DNA of 64,000 nt from the NCBI RefSeq assembly GCF_014200575.1, contig NZ_JACHBZ010000001.1, positions 806,001-870,000 on the forward strand. The letters are read 5' to 3'. Positions 18,562 through 27,438 of the stretch are shown one piece after another (within the stretch, counting starts at the first letter, position 1; every line of letters begins with the position of its first letter). The position numbers and the translations under genes are program-made. A model generated the notes under the pieces. That model did no database searches. It saw nothing but the letters and a program-made list of their open reading frames with translations, and was not told the origin of the DNA. Source of the DNA: Mucilaginibacter saanensis. Lineage in GTDB: Bacteria; Bacteroidota; Bacteroidia; Sphingobacteriales; Sphingobacteriaceae.

Positions 18562-18583
18562 TTTATAAAGATAATTATAAAAT
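18560..18583. promoter_or_regulatory. Second AT-rich palindrome in the imuA divergent promoter region
   Basis: Arms ATTTTATAA (18560-18568) and TTATAAAAT (18575-18583) are a perfect 9-base inverted repeat around AGATAA. It abuts the imuA-proximal palindrome and ends 19 bases before the start of the divergent small gene. It may be a second operator or simply AT-rich promoter DNA. Confidence 0.35.
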
Positions 18584-18602
18584 ATTTTCGATTTTTGTTT
18601 TG

Positions 18603-18875
18603 ATGATGAATAACGCTTATTTAGTTAACAATGCCAGAGCCTGGGTTAAACGCAAAAATGGGCCTGATGAGGTGGTACGCATCGTAATTGACCTTGAATT
18701 TAAGGACGCAACCCTTTGTTACCAATTATTCACCGCTTATGACATCCACCCGGATTATTTGGGCCGGATATTGTTTGATAGGCAAGGTTACTGGATATAT
18801 GATGGCGAAATACTCACCATTGAGGAGCAGGAACAACTGGCTAAGTTTATCATAAACTACGTAGAAGCTGTCTGA
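18603..18875 (+). CDS. Small unknown protein divergent from imuA
   Basis: A 90-residue acidic protein starting MMNNAYLVNNARAWVKRKNG, with either of two consecutive ATGs possible. It has no signal peptide, membrane segment or familiar motif. The middle (VVRIVIDLEFKDATLCYQLF) looks like a beta strand plus helix, and the C terminus EEQEQLAKFIINYVEAV like an amphipathic helix. A longer frame from 18492 runs back through the palindromes and imuA and is unlikely. It shares its promoter region with the imu operon, so co-regulation by DNA damage is possible. I do not recognise a family and assign no function. Confidence 0.7.
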   Translation: MMNNAYLVNNARAWVKRKNGPDEVVRIVIDLEFKDATLCYQLFTAYDIHPDYLGRILFDRQGYWIYDGEILTIEEQEQLAKFIINYVEAV

Positions 18876-18961
18876 AAAAAGGAAATATGCGATTACGCAA
18901 TGCTGTTTTCTTTGCAGAGGCTGCGCATCATATCATAGCAACCGCACCGTTCCATCGCTGC

Positions 18962-19270
18962 TTAAAAATACTTTTCCGTTGATGCTACCAGCGATAACAG
19001 GTCAAGTTTAGGTTCTACCTCTAAGCTGCTGGCATGGAGTTCATTTGCGAATTTCTTAAACGAAGCAAGTTCCTGTAAAAACAGATGCGCCTCTTCATTC
19101 TCTAACTGATCAAAATGCATAAAGGTTTTACCGTCTGGTAGCAGCCAGGCTGTATATTTTATCCCCGGGTGATTAAGTGATTTTAATTCCTCTGCAATGG
19201 CTGCAATATTTTGCTGATTTACAGGAGCAAACTCCGGGCGGGTGGTATATTGAACACGTACAACTTTCAT
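18962..19270 (-). CDS. Small ABM/dimeric alpha-beta-barrel-like protein
   Basis: A 102-residue soluble protein. I use the ATG at 19270 (MKVVRVQYTTRPEFAPVNQQ) in preference to a TTG two codons upstream. The pattern of an N-terminal strand, a long helix (NIAAIAEELKSLNHPGIKYTAWLLPDG) and a strand containing KTFMHFDQLENEEAHLFLQEL resembles ferredoxin-like dimeric alpha-beta barrel proteins of the antibiotic-biosynthesis-monooxygenase superfamily, many of which are small enzymes or stress proteins of unknown substrate. It stands alone on the minus strand, convergent with the small gene at 18603. Confidence 0.7.
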   Translation of the reverse strand: MKVVRVQYTTRPEFAPVNQQNIAAIAEELKSLNHPGIKYTAWLLPDGKTFMHFDQLENEEAHLFLQELASFKKFANELHASSLEVEPKLDLLSLVASTEKYF

Positions 19271-19670
19271 ATTCAAATTTAATTACTCCTGAATTAAAGC
19301 GCAGTGTGTAAATGCGCCAAGAGTGGGGGGCTGTTGCGACATTTTTTGTGCTTTATAACCTAAGGCACAGCATTAGCTTATTACCTTATAAGAAATTAGA
19401 TAGGAGTCACGATGCCAAGGGCTAAAGCATTCCTTACCTTATCAAACGTTTGCGCTGTATAAATAGGGTTAAAATCTCTTTATCAGGAAAAATAATTTAT
19501 ACTTTCATCATGTATTTACCGTCAGTCATGACAAAAATAACCAAAGCAGAGTGCGTTCGTTACCGACTGTTATATCAGATGGGGGCGTATATGCTCCGGT
19601 GCACTGATGACGGGGTTCATGCCCGTTATATCTGGCCTTAAATAATGTTGAAAATTTTGATAAAAACTTA
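19271..19670. other. 400-base intergenic region between divergent genes
   Basis: The stretch separates the ABM-like gene (minus) from the GH20 gene (plus) and should hold both promoters. It contains a 43-codon frame from 19510 ending at 19641 (MYLPSVMTKITKAECVRYRL onward) without a recognisable family; I do not call it a gene. No strong hairpin or repeat was found. Confidence 0.5.
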
Positions 19671-22019
19671 ATGAGGAATCTGAAAAAAAGTTTACTTGCG
19701 ATAGCGCTAATAATATTTACTCCGGGCTTTTTGTTTGCGCAAAATGATAGCACTGTTGTAAAATCAGTTCCCGATATTCAGGTTGTAAATCAAGGGGATA
19801 CAAGAATTGTTTTCCCGGTAAACCCGAACGGGTATCATTTGATATTGAAGGGGAGCGATCATACACCTATTATTGACAGTACAGGGAGAATTATAAATCC
19901 ACTTGTTAGCACAAAGGTTAATTTATATTTTCAGCTGGTGAGCAATAGTACAGATACTATTAAGTACGATGTTTCAAAACAGGTAGTTGTTCCCGGAAGG
20001 TTCGCAAATAAGGGTGTTAACCCGCAGCCATTTGTGATTCCTGCTTTACGCGAATGGCATGGTGGGGCTGGTGATTTTTATTTAACACCTGCCGCACGGA
20101 TTGTTGTAAATATTGCAGATAAAGCCGTTTTACAAAAAGTAGCAGATATTTTGCAAAAAGAATTCAAGGAGCAAACAGGATTCAGTTTAAAAACAGCCAT
20201 TGGAAAGCCCCTGAAGGGCGATATATTTTTAAAGCTCCATGAGCAAGATACCACTGTTGGCGAAGAGGGGTATTACTTAAAAGTTGAAGGTATAGTTACC
20301 CTAAGTGCATTAAAATATCAGGGATTATTTTGGGGGACACGAACGTTGCTGCAATTGCTGGAACAGAAACACAACATACCTCATGGTATTGCACGTGATT
20401 ATCCTGAATTTAAAGTACGTGGTTTTGTATTGGATGATGGCCGTAAGTTTTTTAGCCTGCAATTCCTGCGGGATTATGTAAAATTCATGTCCTATTATAA
20501 AATGAATGATTTTCAGATTCATTTAAATGATAATGGCTTTAAAAAGTATTTTAATGATAATTGGGATAGTACCTATTCTGCATTTCGTTTAGAAAATACT
20601 ACTTATCCCGGGCTTACGGCCAAAGATGGTTCTTATACTAAACAGGAGTTCATCGCATTGCAGCAGCTGGCAAATGACTATGCTGTTCGCATTATTCCAG
20701 AAATAGATGTGCCCGCACATGCGCTGGCATTTACCAAGGTGGTTCCTGAAATTGGCAGCAAGCAGTACGGTATGGATCACTTGGATCTGCATAATCCGCT
20801 TGCCTACACTGTTATTGAAAACGTGTTTAAAGAGTATTTATCCGGTGATCATCCTGTATTTATAGGTAAAGAAATCCACATTGGTACCGATGAATATGCC
20901 AAAAAAGATGCCGAAGCTTTCAGGGCATTTACTGATCATTTTATTAGGTATGTACAAAGTTTTGGTAAAGATGTAAGGCTTTGGGGGGCGTTGACACATG
21001 CGCAGGGTACCACACCCGTAACCGTGAAAAATGTAACCATGAACACCTGGTATAATGGTTATGCCAACCCTGTTGCGATGAAAAAATTGGGTTATAAACA
21101 AATCAGTACTCCTGATGGATGGTTATATATAGTGCCCGCTGCAGGTTATTATTATGATTACCTGGACGTAAAGAATATTTATAATAACTGGACGCCTTAC
21201 ATGGTAGGTGATGTACATTTTCCGACAGGAGATCCGAGCATTATGGGAGGTTCTTTTGCTGAGTGGAATGACATTGTTGGTAATGGGATCACTGAAAAGG
21301 ATGTGCATGACCGTGTATTCCCGGCAATGCAGGTTCTGTCAAAAAAAATGTGGGCCGGTAATGATACGGCAATGCGATATGAAGAGTTTGAAACAATGAG
21401 CAAAAAAATAGGAGAGGGGCCATCATTGAATAGGAGAGGAAAAATAGGCCAAACCAATTCAGGGCTGGTAGCATATTTTAATTTTGATAAAGAGAATAAG
21501 CTTGTAGAAACCAGTCATGCAGCTTACGTAAAGAGTTTTAAAGGAAATGCGTTATTGTTTTCAGGCAGAAATAGTTTTGCCAAACTGCCTTATTGCGAAA
21601 TCGGGTATAACTATACGGTGTCATTCTGGATAAATCCGGGTGCTAATAATGCCGATAATGCTATTGTTTTTAAATCGCCAAATGCTGTAGTGAAGTTAAA
21701 ACAGGGAAGTACAGGTAAGTTGGGTTTTTCAAGAGAGGGGTATGATTTTGACTTTGACTTTGCTGTTCCGGAAAATACCTGGACACATATTATAGTTACG
21801 GGTACCAACAAAGGAACGAGTTTGTATGTAAATGGCAAATTACAAAAGAAACTATATGACAATTGGATCCAGTTTACAGATAAGGATAAAACGAAGATGC
21901 GTAAAGTAGAAACTTTGTTTTTTCCGCTGCAAACAATTGGAGGTTTCAACGGGAAAATAGATAATCTTAAGATATGGTCCAAAGTATTGTCAGACCAGGA
22001 AATAGACGCTATCAATTAA
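19671..22019 (+). CDS. Secreted GH20 beta-N-acetylhexosaminidase with C-terminal lectin-like domain
   Basis: A 782-residue exported enzyme releasing terminal N-acetylglucosamine or N-acetylgalactosamine. The signal peptide ends at GFLFAQ (residue 24). Domain order: a beta-sandwich (about 30-115), the GH20b mixed alpha/beta domain (125-245, ending GLFWGTRTLLQLLEQ), and the GH20 TIM barrel from VRGFVLDDGRKFFSLQFL, with YKMNDFQIHLNDNGF and the catalytic pair Asp407-Glu408 in IHIGTDEYA for substrate-assisted catalysis. From about residue 600 a concanavalin-like LamG domain follows (GLVAYFNFDKENKLVETSHA, YTVSFWINPG, WTHIIVTGTNKGTSLYVNGKLQ, VETLFFPLQTIGGFNGKIDNLKIW), probably for carbohydrate binding. 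A LytS/LytTR operon converges on it. Confidence 0.95.
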   Translation: MRNLKKSLLAIALIIFTPGFLFAQNDSTVVKSVPDIQVVNQGDTRIVFPVNPNGYHLILKGSDHTPIIDSTGRIINPLVSTKVNLYFQLVSNSTDTIKYDVSKQVVVPGRFANKGVNPQPFVIPALREWHGGAGDFYLTPAARIVVNIADKAVLQKVADILQKEFKEQTGFSLKTAIGKPLKGDIFLKLHEQDTTVGEEGYYLKVEGIVTLSALKYQGLFWGTRTLLQLLEQKHNIPHGIARDYPEFKVRGFVLDDGRKFFSLQFLRDYVKFMSYYKMNDFQIHLNDNGFKKYFNDNWDSTYSAFRLENTTYPGLTAKDGSYTKQEFIALQQLANDYAVRIIPEIDVPAHALAFTKVVPEIGSKQYGMDHLDLHNPLAYTVIENVFKEYLSGDHPVFIGKEIHIGTDEYAKKDAEAFRAFTDHFIRYVQSFGKDVRLWGALTHAQGTTPVTVKNVTMNTWYNGYANPVAMKKLGYKQISTPDGWLYIVPAAGYYYDYLDVKNIYNNWTPYMVGDVHFPTGDPSIMGGSFAEWNDIVGNGITEKDVHDRVFPAMQVLSKKMWAGNDTAMRYEEFETMSKKIGEGPSLNRRGKIGQTNSGLVAYFNFDKENKLVETSHAAYVKSFKGNALLFSGRNSFAKLPYCEIGYNYTVSFWINPGANNADNAIVFKSPNAVVKLKQGSTGKLGFSREGYDFDFDFAVPENTWTHIIVTGTNKGTSLYVNGKLQKKLYDNWIQFTDKDKTKMRKVETLFFPLQTIGGFNGKIDNLKIWSKVLSDQEIDAIN

Positions 22020-22125
22020 AGTGTTTATCTACGCCAACAAAAAATAGCCAGAATGCGAAAATGCCAGCACATAAGTAAAGACGATATTCTGCTTGATGAG
22101 AAAAGTTGTCACTATTAGTGATGAA

Positions 22126-22836
22126 TCAAAACTTATTTCTGTTAATAACCTCCATAAACCTATCCCTGAACTTTTCACTTACGGGGATTCGTTTATCGGC
22201 TATGTAAATATGGTTGTCTTCCATTTTAAAAAGATGATCATAATTAATAATATAGGAGTTATGAACCCTGATAAACGGCAATTTAAGTTGTTCCTCAATA
22301 TCTTTTAAGCGGTGGTATATTAATAGTTGTTCCTCGCCGGTAACCAGTCTTACATAGTCTTTCTCCCCCTCAAAATACTGTATATCCCTTAGGCGTATTT
22401 TCCTTAATACTTTACCTGATTTTACAAAAAAGTAATCCGGCCCGGATGCTTGATGTAAGGCTTTTTCGGGTTCGTGGTTTAAAAAATATGCTTCTATTTT
22501 TTGTACTGCTGACAGGAAACGTTTTAAGGTAATAGGTTTTAAAAGATAATCAACGGTTTGAAAAGTATAGCTTTCGGCGGCATATTCTGAATAAGCTGTG
22601 GTGAAAACAATTTTTGTTCGGGGCGGCAATAAGGTAGCCAATTCCATACCTGTTAACTGCGGCATATTAATATCCAAAAAAATAAAATCGACCGGGTTTT
22701 TCTTTAAAAATTCCAATGCCTCTAATGCGTTATAACACCGGGCCTTTAACTCCCATGTTGTGCTTTGTTTAATCAGCAGTTCAAGCAGGCTAACGGCATC
22801 TGGTTCATCATCAATAATTATGCAGCTTAAATTCAT
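22126..22836 (-). CDS. LytTR-family response regulator
   Basis: A 236-residue response regulator. The receiver domain (1-120) has the acidic pair Asp9/Asp10, phospho-acceptor Asp55 in DFIFLDINMPQLTG, the conserved Thr in VFTTAYSEYA and Lys in DYLLKPITLKRF. The C-terminal LytTR DNA-binding domain starts near 140 (YFFVKSGKVLRKIRLRDIQYFEGEKDYVRL) and ends IRVHNSYIINYDHL...RIPVSEKFRDRFMEVI. It overlaps the upstream kinase gene by 4 bases (ATGA), a standard coupled pair. Targets are unknown; the neighbouring GH20 gene is convergent rather than downstream. Confidence 0.96.
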   Translation of the reverse strand: MNLSCIIIDDEPDAVSLLELLIKQSTTWELKARCYNALEALEFLKKNPVDFIFLDINMPQLTGMELATLLPPRTKIVFTTAYSEYAAESYTFQTVDYLLKPITLKRFLSAVQKIEAYFLNHEPEKALHQASGPDYFFVKSGKVLRKIRLRDIQYFEGEKDYVRLVTGEEQLLIYHRLKDIEEQLKLPFIRVHNSYIINYDHLFKMEDNHIYIADKRIPVSEKFRDRFMEVINRNKF

Positions 22837-23855
22837 GAAAGCGGTATTTTTAAAAATGCGGTGTATAATTCTCCTTCGTTATCAATAGCCAGTTCAAATT
22901 TTGAACCATATAACATCGTAAGTCTTTTGGTTAAATTAGCTATTCCAAATCCGTTGGACTGCTGTGTTACTACCGGGGTAACTTTACGGTTGATGGTTTT
23001 AAAAAGCAAGTAATCCTCTTTTTGGATCAGTGAAATGTTAACCTGGTTTTGCTTACGCGACTTATCGATCCCGTGTTTGAAAATGTTTTCAACAAAGGTC
23101 ATGAGCAGCATGGGCGGAATGCGGAGCTCCGGATGGTAAGCTTTCTCAAAATTAACCGTAGCACCGTGCCTGATCCGGATTTTTTCAAGCGCTATATAGT
23201 TTTCAATAAACGCCACCTCCGTGTTCACTGGTACCTCGTCTTTGGGGCTTTCGTCAACAAAATACCTCATAATATCAGAGAGGCGCTCTATTAGGCCGGC
23301 CGCCTCGGGATCAACTTTGTAAACTTTGTAGTAAATATTATTGAGGGTGTTAAACAGGAAATGTGGCTGTACCTGCGATTTAAGCAAATTGAGTTCGGCC
23401 TGGCTTTTTTGCAGCATAATTTCTTCGGTTTGCTGCTTCAGGGTAAAGTATACGATAGAAATACGAAAAACCAGGCTAAGGATATAGATCAAGATTCCGC
23501 CGGGAACATAATTAAGCAAGTTCAGAAACTTTATAGGAACAGCTTTTAACTGTAAAAAGTGCTGGTAGAGCATTATGGTTGTATATCCGCGCAAAATTCC
23601 GGTTGCAACCAGCAAAAGCATTACCAGCAGGCCATACCAAACAAACCTTCCTTTTTGATAAAATAGCGGATAAAGGATCAGGATATTACCATAGATAATA
23701 ATAGCGTATGATGTTGTGTTAACTATAGTATATATGACTGATTTTCGGAATCCGTCCATAGGTAACAATGAAAAAAAGATGAGCAATAGTACAGCCACCC
23801 AGATCAGTACCTGGAGCTGAACAATATTGGGCCTGTATCGCCATATTTTCATCAC
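22833..23855 (-). CDS. LytS-type sensor histidine kinase
   Basis: A 340-residue membrane kinase of the His_kinase/LytS class. Four hydrophobic segments lie between residues 12 and 135, followed by a short coiled linker (LKQQTEEIMLQKSQAELNLL). The phospho-acceptor is His165 in QPHFLFNTLNNIYYK; a degenerate ATPase domain follows with IPPMLLMTFVENIFKHGIDK (N box) and NGFGIANLTKRLTMLYGSKF (G box). There is no recognisable extracellular sensor domain, so the signal is probably sensed in or near the membrane. It would phosphorylate the LytTR regulator whose gene overlaps its stop. Confidence 0.95.
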   Translation of the reverse strand: MMKIWRYRPNIVQLQVLIWVAVLLLIFFSLLPMDGFRKSVIYTIVNTTSYAIIIYGNILILYPLFYQKGRFVWYGLLVMLLLVATGILRGYTTIMLYQHFLQLKAVPIKFLNLLNYVPGGILIYILSLVFRISIVYFTLKQQTEEIMLQKSQAELNLLKSQVQPHFLFNTLNNIYYKVYKVDPEAAGLIERLSDIMRYFVDESPKDEVPVNTEVAFIENYIALEKIRIRHGATVNFEKAYHPELRIPPMLLMTFVENIFKHGIDKSRKQNQVNISLIQKEDYLLFKTINRKVTPVVTQQSNGFGIANLTKRLTMLYGSKFELAIDNEGELYTAFLKIPLS

Positions 23856-24137
23856 AACGGTTTGTTTTTTGAGAACGTTGAAGTTATCAGGGGTAATTTA
23901 TTCATTTCTGGTTTTCTATTCAAAAATACCAAGCTTTTATCTTCTTAGGTAGTGTTTTATGCTGGTGGGGTGCTTTTCTCTGCCATTGCAGGCAAAATTC
24001 AGATAACCGGCTGTAAAAGCATGAAAAGCCACATCGTCGAATAAATAGCCACCACTGTTAGAAATACGAGTAATTGCGTCGAAATTGTTTTTGAAAGCAA
24101 TTTGCAAAAAGCAGCTTTGGTTATCAAAATCAAAGTC

Positions 24138-24653
24138 ATGAAAAAAATTAAGAACGCATTGTTGCTTTTAGCCGCAGTAATTATTGCTGCCTCGGCTTAT
24201 GGTCAAACTGCCAAACCAAGAGTAAGCCCACCCGAAACGGTAACCGGAACAATCAATGGAGCTACCATTACTGTTAACTATAGCAGTCCTTCGGTAAAAG
24301 AACGGAAAATATGGGGCGGCTTGGTGCCTTACGACAAAGTATGGCGGGCAGGTGCCAATGAAGCCACCACATTTGAAACCGACAAGGACATTAAAATAGG
24401 GCATAAACTGCTGCCTGCTGGTAAATACGGCTTTTTTCTGGTGCAAAAGGAAAAAGGCAAATGGGTAGCTGTTTTTAATAAGGTAGCTAACCAGTGGGGA
24501 GCTTTCAAATATGACGAAACTCAGGATCAGCTTCGGGTAGATGTAAAAACAGCCCGTTTAGAAAGCCAGCAGGAAATGTTAATCTATAAACTTACTTCAA
24601 AAGGGCTTTCCTTAAACTGGGAGATGCTATCGGTTTTAATTCCGATACGCTAA
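24138..24653 (+). CDS. Exported DUF2911 family protein
   Basis: A 171-residue exported protein. The ATG at 24138 starts a clear signal peptide (MKKIKNALLLLAAVIIAASA, cleaved near YGQ); an earlier in-frame start would mask it. The body matches the DUF2911 pattern: SPPETVTGTINGATITVNYS, VKERKIWGGLVPYDKVWRAGANEATTFETDKDIKIGHKLLPAGKYGFFL and LRVDVKTARLESQQEMLIYKL. This domain is common in Bacteroidota and has no established function. The TonB-dependent receptor gene starts 34 bases downstream, so the two may be co-expressed. Confidence 0.88.
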   Translation: MKKIKNALLLLAAVIIAASAYGQTAKPRVSPPETVTGTINGATITVNYSSPSVKERKIWGGLVPYDKVWRAGANEATTFETDKDIKIGHKLLPAGKYGFFLVQKEKGKWVAVFNKVANQWGAFKYDETQDQLRVDVKTARLESQQEMLIYKLTSKGLSLNWEMLSVLIPIR

Positions 24654-24687
24654 CGGTTGCTCATTACCAATAAACTAAATTCTTGTA

Positions 24688-27168
24688 ATGGAACCATTAA
24701 AATCAATTGTAACAACTATAGCTTTTTTGAGCGTGATTGGTACTGTATATGCCCAAAACAATGGGGAAATAACAGGTAGTGTAAAAGATGCTCAAACGCT
24801 CGAAAATATTGCTTCGGCTACAGTTGCGTTAACAGACCAACATACCAAAGTTATTATCAAAGGAACGCAAACTAACCTAAACGGTAGTTTTGTTCTGGAT
24901 AAATTACCTGTGGGGACATTTACATTACAGTTAAGCTTTGTTGGGTATGATCGGATTGTTAAAGAAAACGTTGTTATTGACTCGCCAAATGATGTTTTAA
25001 GTTTGGGTGATATTCAGATGAATGCCTCCAAAGAGAAAGTATTGAACGAGGTGACAATTACAGCCAAAAAGCCTACCATACAAAACAAGGACGGAAAAAA
25101 GGTTTTCTCGGTAAACCAGAGCCTGGTGAGCCAGGGCGGTACCGCGGCAGATCTGTTGCAGAATGTGCCTACGCTGCAAATTGATGTAAATGGCAATGTT
25201 AGTTTGCGGGGATCTACCGGTGTAAAAGTCTTGATTGATGGCAAGCCCTCACTTATTGCCGGTGGTGATGTTACCCAAATTCTTCAGGCTATACCCGCCG
25301 GCTCTATTGAAAGTGTGGAGGTAATTGCCAACCCATCGGCTAAGTATGACGCCGAAGGTCAGGGGATTATCAATATTGTTCTAAAAAAGAACAGCAAGGT
25401 CGGTTTCAATGGTTCGGTAGCCCTGGCCGGGGGAACCCGCAGTAATTATAATGGTAGTGCAGCCTTAAGTTATCAAACCAATAAGATAAATCTTTACGGA
25501 AATTATAGCCTTCGCGATGGTGATACATACAGTAACGGTTTCCAGTATCTGACATTTTTAAAACCAACCGATGCTATTGTTTTTTCAAATGAAACATTTC
25601 CTTCTACCACCAGGAATAAAGTGCAAAATTTAAAAATAGGTATTGATTATTCAGTAGCACCTAAAAGTATCTTGAGTGTTTCTGGTAGCCTTAATTTACG
25701 CAATACCCACCGGGATGAGCTTTTAGATATAGATAATCTGGATGCAAGTGGCTTACCGGTACAATACAGCACCCGTAACAACACCACTCATAATAATGGG
25801 AATAGTTATGAATTGGATCTGGACTATAGTCAGCATTTTAAAAAGCCCAAAGAGGAGCTAACCTTTAATTTTACTTATTCACATGGCACATCAAGGAACT
25901 TACAGGTTTACCAAACCATCTATTCACCTCGTGTAGACAATTTGAAGACGGGCATAGCTAATTCTGAACCAGATCCGTTAGAAAGCGATATATGGAATAA
26001 TGGCAATAATTATAATATACAGGCTGATTATATATTGCCAACAGGTAAAACCGGGCAAATAGCAGCGGGGTATCGCAGCCAGATAAGTTTGGGTAATAAT
26101 AATCAATATGCTTATGACCTTAGCGGCACAAACGCCAATCCAATTTATTCCTTTACCAATCTTTTCAGCAGCAATAAACAAGTTCATGCAGTCTATTTAA
26201 ATTATTATAATCAGATCGGGAACTTTAGATATGAACTGGGTTTAAGAGGAGAAGATTCTCATTTAAACGCGACATTTCAAGGCTACGATACAAATAATTC
26301 GCTATATAGTACTTTAATAAAAGTGCCAGACAAGGGGCTATATCCCAGTATTTTCTTAACGCAAAAGCTTAATAATGATCAGCAATTGCAGTTGAGTTAT
26401 ACTAACCGGGTAACACGGCCCACCCCCAGGGAGCTCAACCCTTCAACAGATTTTTCTGACCCTACAAATTACGAAACCGGGAATCCGCATTTGATACCTG
26501 AAAGCATTAACTCTTTAGAACTTGGTTATAACAAAAACTGGCAAAATATATCATTCACATCCAGCATTTACTACAATAGGCTTAATAACGTTATTAAACA
26601 TATTGAGAGCGATCCTGTTAACGGTGTTATTACAACAACTGCTCAAAATTTAAAGCACTCCACTACTACAGGGCTTGAACTGATAGGGCATTTTGATTTA
26701 ATTAAGGCTTGGGATTTTACCGCAAATGCCAATGTTTTTGAACGCCGAAATGATGCAGCTCCTGAATATGGTATTGCCGCAAATAGTGGCCTGAGTTGGA
26801 ACGCAAACATTACGAACAATATATTGCTTGTGAAAAAGCTGTCGGTACAGATCCGGGCAGATTATCGTGCTGCCGACTTTGTAATACAGGATAGGAACCG
26901 CGCTGCATTTGGAATGGATGCCGGTGCCAAATATGATTTCGCGGGCAATAATGCTTCGTTGAGTTTTAACAGTATAGATATTTTTAACAGCCGTAAATGG
27001 GCATTTTTAAGAAGCAGCGATGGGTTGCTCCTGGATTTTGAACGCAGAACGGTAGGGTCAAGAGCTACTTTAACCTTTACTTACCGCTTTGGTAAAAGTA
27101 CAGGTGTTCACAAACAGCCAAAGAAAAAAGAAGAGAATCCGGACAGGCGAATTGACGATGCCTCTTAG
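24688..27168 (+). CDS. TonB-dependent outer membrane receptor (carboxypeptidase-regulatory-like domain plus barrel)
   Basis: An 826-residue outer-membrane receptor with a signal peptide ending near GTVYAQ. Residues 25-110 form a carboxypeptidase-regulatory-like Ig domain (NNGEITGSVKDAQTLENIAS...LDKLPVGTFTLQLSFVGY). The plug follows (VLNEVTITAKKPTIQNKDGKK, DLLQNVPTLQIDVNGNVSLRG, VLIDGKPSLIAGG, IESVEVIANPSAKYDAEGQGIINIVLKK), then a barrel with QLSYTNRVTRPTPRELNPSTDFSDPTNYETGNP, typical of the outer-membrane beta-barrel family close to TonB receptors but outside SusC. It ends in a basic tail after FTYRFGK. No SusD partner is encoded nearby. The ligand is unknown; metal chelates or small organics are possible. 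Confidence 0.92.
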   Translation: MEPLKSIVTTIAFLSVIGTVYAQNNGEITGSVKDAQTLENIASATVALTDQHTKVIIKGTQTNLNGSFVLDKLPVGTFTLQLSFVGYDRIVKENVVIDSPNDVLSLGDIQMNASKEKVLNEVTITAKKPTIQNKDGKKVFSVNQSLVSQGGTAADLLQNVPTLQIDVNGNVSLRGSTGVKVLIDGKPSLIAGGDVTQILQAIPAGSIESVEVIANPSAKYDAEGQGIINIVLKKNSKVGFNGSVALAGGTRSNYNGSAALSYQTNKINLYGNYSLRDGDTYSNGFQYLTFLKPTDAIVFSNETFPSTTRNKVQNLKIGIDYSVAPKSILSVSGSLNLRNTHRDELLDIDNLDASGLPVQYSTRNNTTHNNGNSYELDLDYSQHFKKPKEELTFNFTYSHGTSRNLQVYQTIYSPRVDNLKTGIANSEPDPLESDIWNNGNNYNIQADYILPTGKTGQIAAGYRSQISLGNNNQYAYDLSGTNANPIYSFTNLFSSNKQVHAVYLNYYNQIGNFRYELGLRGEDSHLNATFQGYDTNNSLYSTLIKVPDKGLYPSIFLTQKLNNDQQLQLSYTNRVTRPTPRELNPSTDFSDPTNYETGNPHLIPESINSLELGYNKNWQNISFTSSIYYNRLNNVIKHIESDPVNGVITTTAQNLKHSTTTGLELIGHFDLIKAWDFTANANVFERRNDAAPEYGIAANSGLSWNANITNNILLVKKLSVQIRADYRAADFVIQDRNRAAFGMDAGAKYDFAGNNASLSFNSIDIFNSRKWAFLRSSDGLLLDFERRTVGSRATLTFTYRFGKSTGVHKQPKKKEENPDRRIDDAS

Positions 27169-27190
27169 ATAAATGATTACAAAACCTTCC

Positions 27191-27222
27191 TTCAATCGTT
27201 CTTTAGATTAGTTAATAGCTAA
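27191..27222. repeat. Intergenic repeat, copy 1
   Basis: TTCAATCGTTCTTTA followed by TTAGTTAATAGCTAA after a GA insertion. A near copy occurs at 44196-44226. Both lie downstream of a plus-strand gene and both are followed within 10-12 bases by a terminator-like hairpin whose left arm contains GGCAT. The nature of the element is unknown. Confidence 0.6.
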
Positions 27223-27233
27223 TACAGTTAAAC

Positions 27234-27265
27234 AAATCAGGCATTGAGAAGGCAATGCCTGATTT
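27234..27265. terminator. Terminator-like hairpin after the TonB-dependent receptor gene
   Basis: Perfect 13-base arms AAATCAGGCATTG (27234-27246) and CAATGCCTGATTT (27253-27265) with a 6-base loop. It lies 65 bases after the receptor stop and isolates that gene from the sigma factor downstream. Confidence 0.75.
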
Positions 27266-27426
27266 AAATCTGTTACGTTATATTAATACACACCAGTTAA
27301 GATGCCTGCACGCCATCGGTATATTTAATGCCCGGTAAATGCTTTGTTGATATGATCAATGTTACTATAAATTGGGCGTTAACTGATTTTTCAACAACAT
27401 AACGGCCAATTCTTTTACAATAAGTT

Positions 27427-27434
27427 TATATTTG
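27427..27434 (+). promoter_or_regulatory. Bacteroidota -7-like box just upstream of the ECF sigma gene
   Basis: TATATTTG fits the Bacteroidota primary-sigma -7 consensus TAnnTTTG and ends 4 bases before the ATG at 27439. If used, transcription would start at or very near the start codon, giving a leaderless message. No good TTG-type -33 element was found at the usual distance, so this may be chance. Confidence 0.3.
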
Positions 27435-27438
27435 GGAA

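Noticed and set aside
19510..19641. 43-codon plus-strand frame before the GH20 gene
   Set aside because: It has no recognisable motif or start context. It may be a remnant but cannot be supported as a gene.
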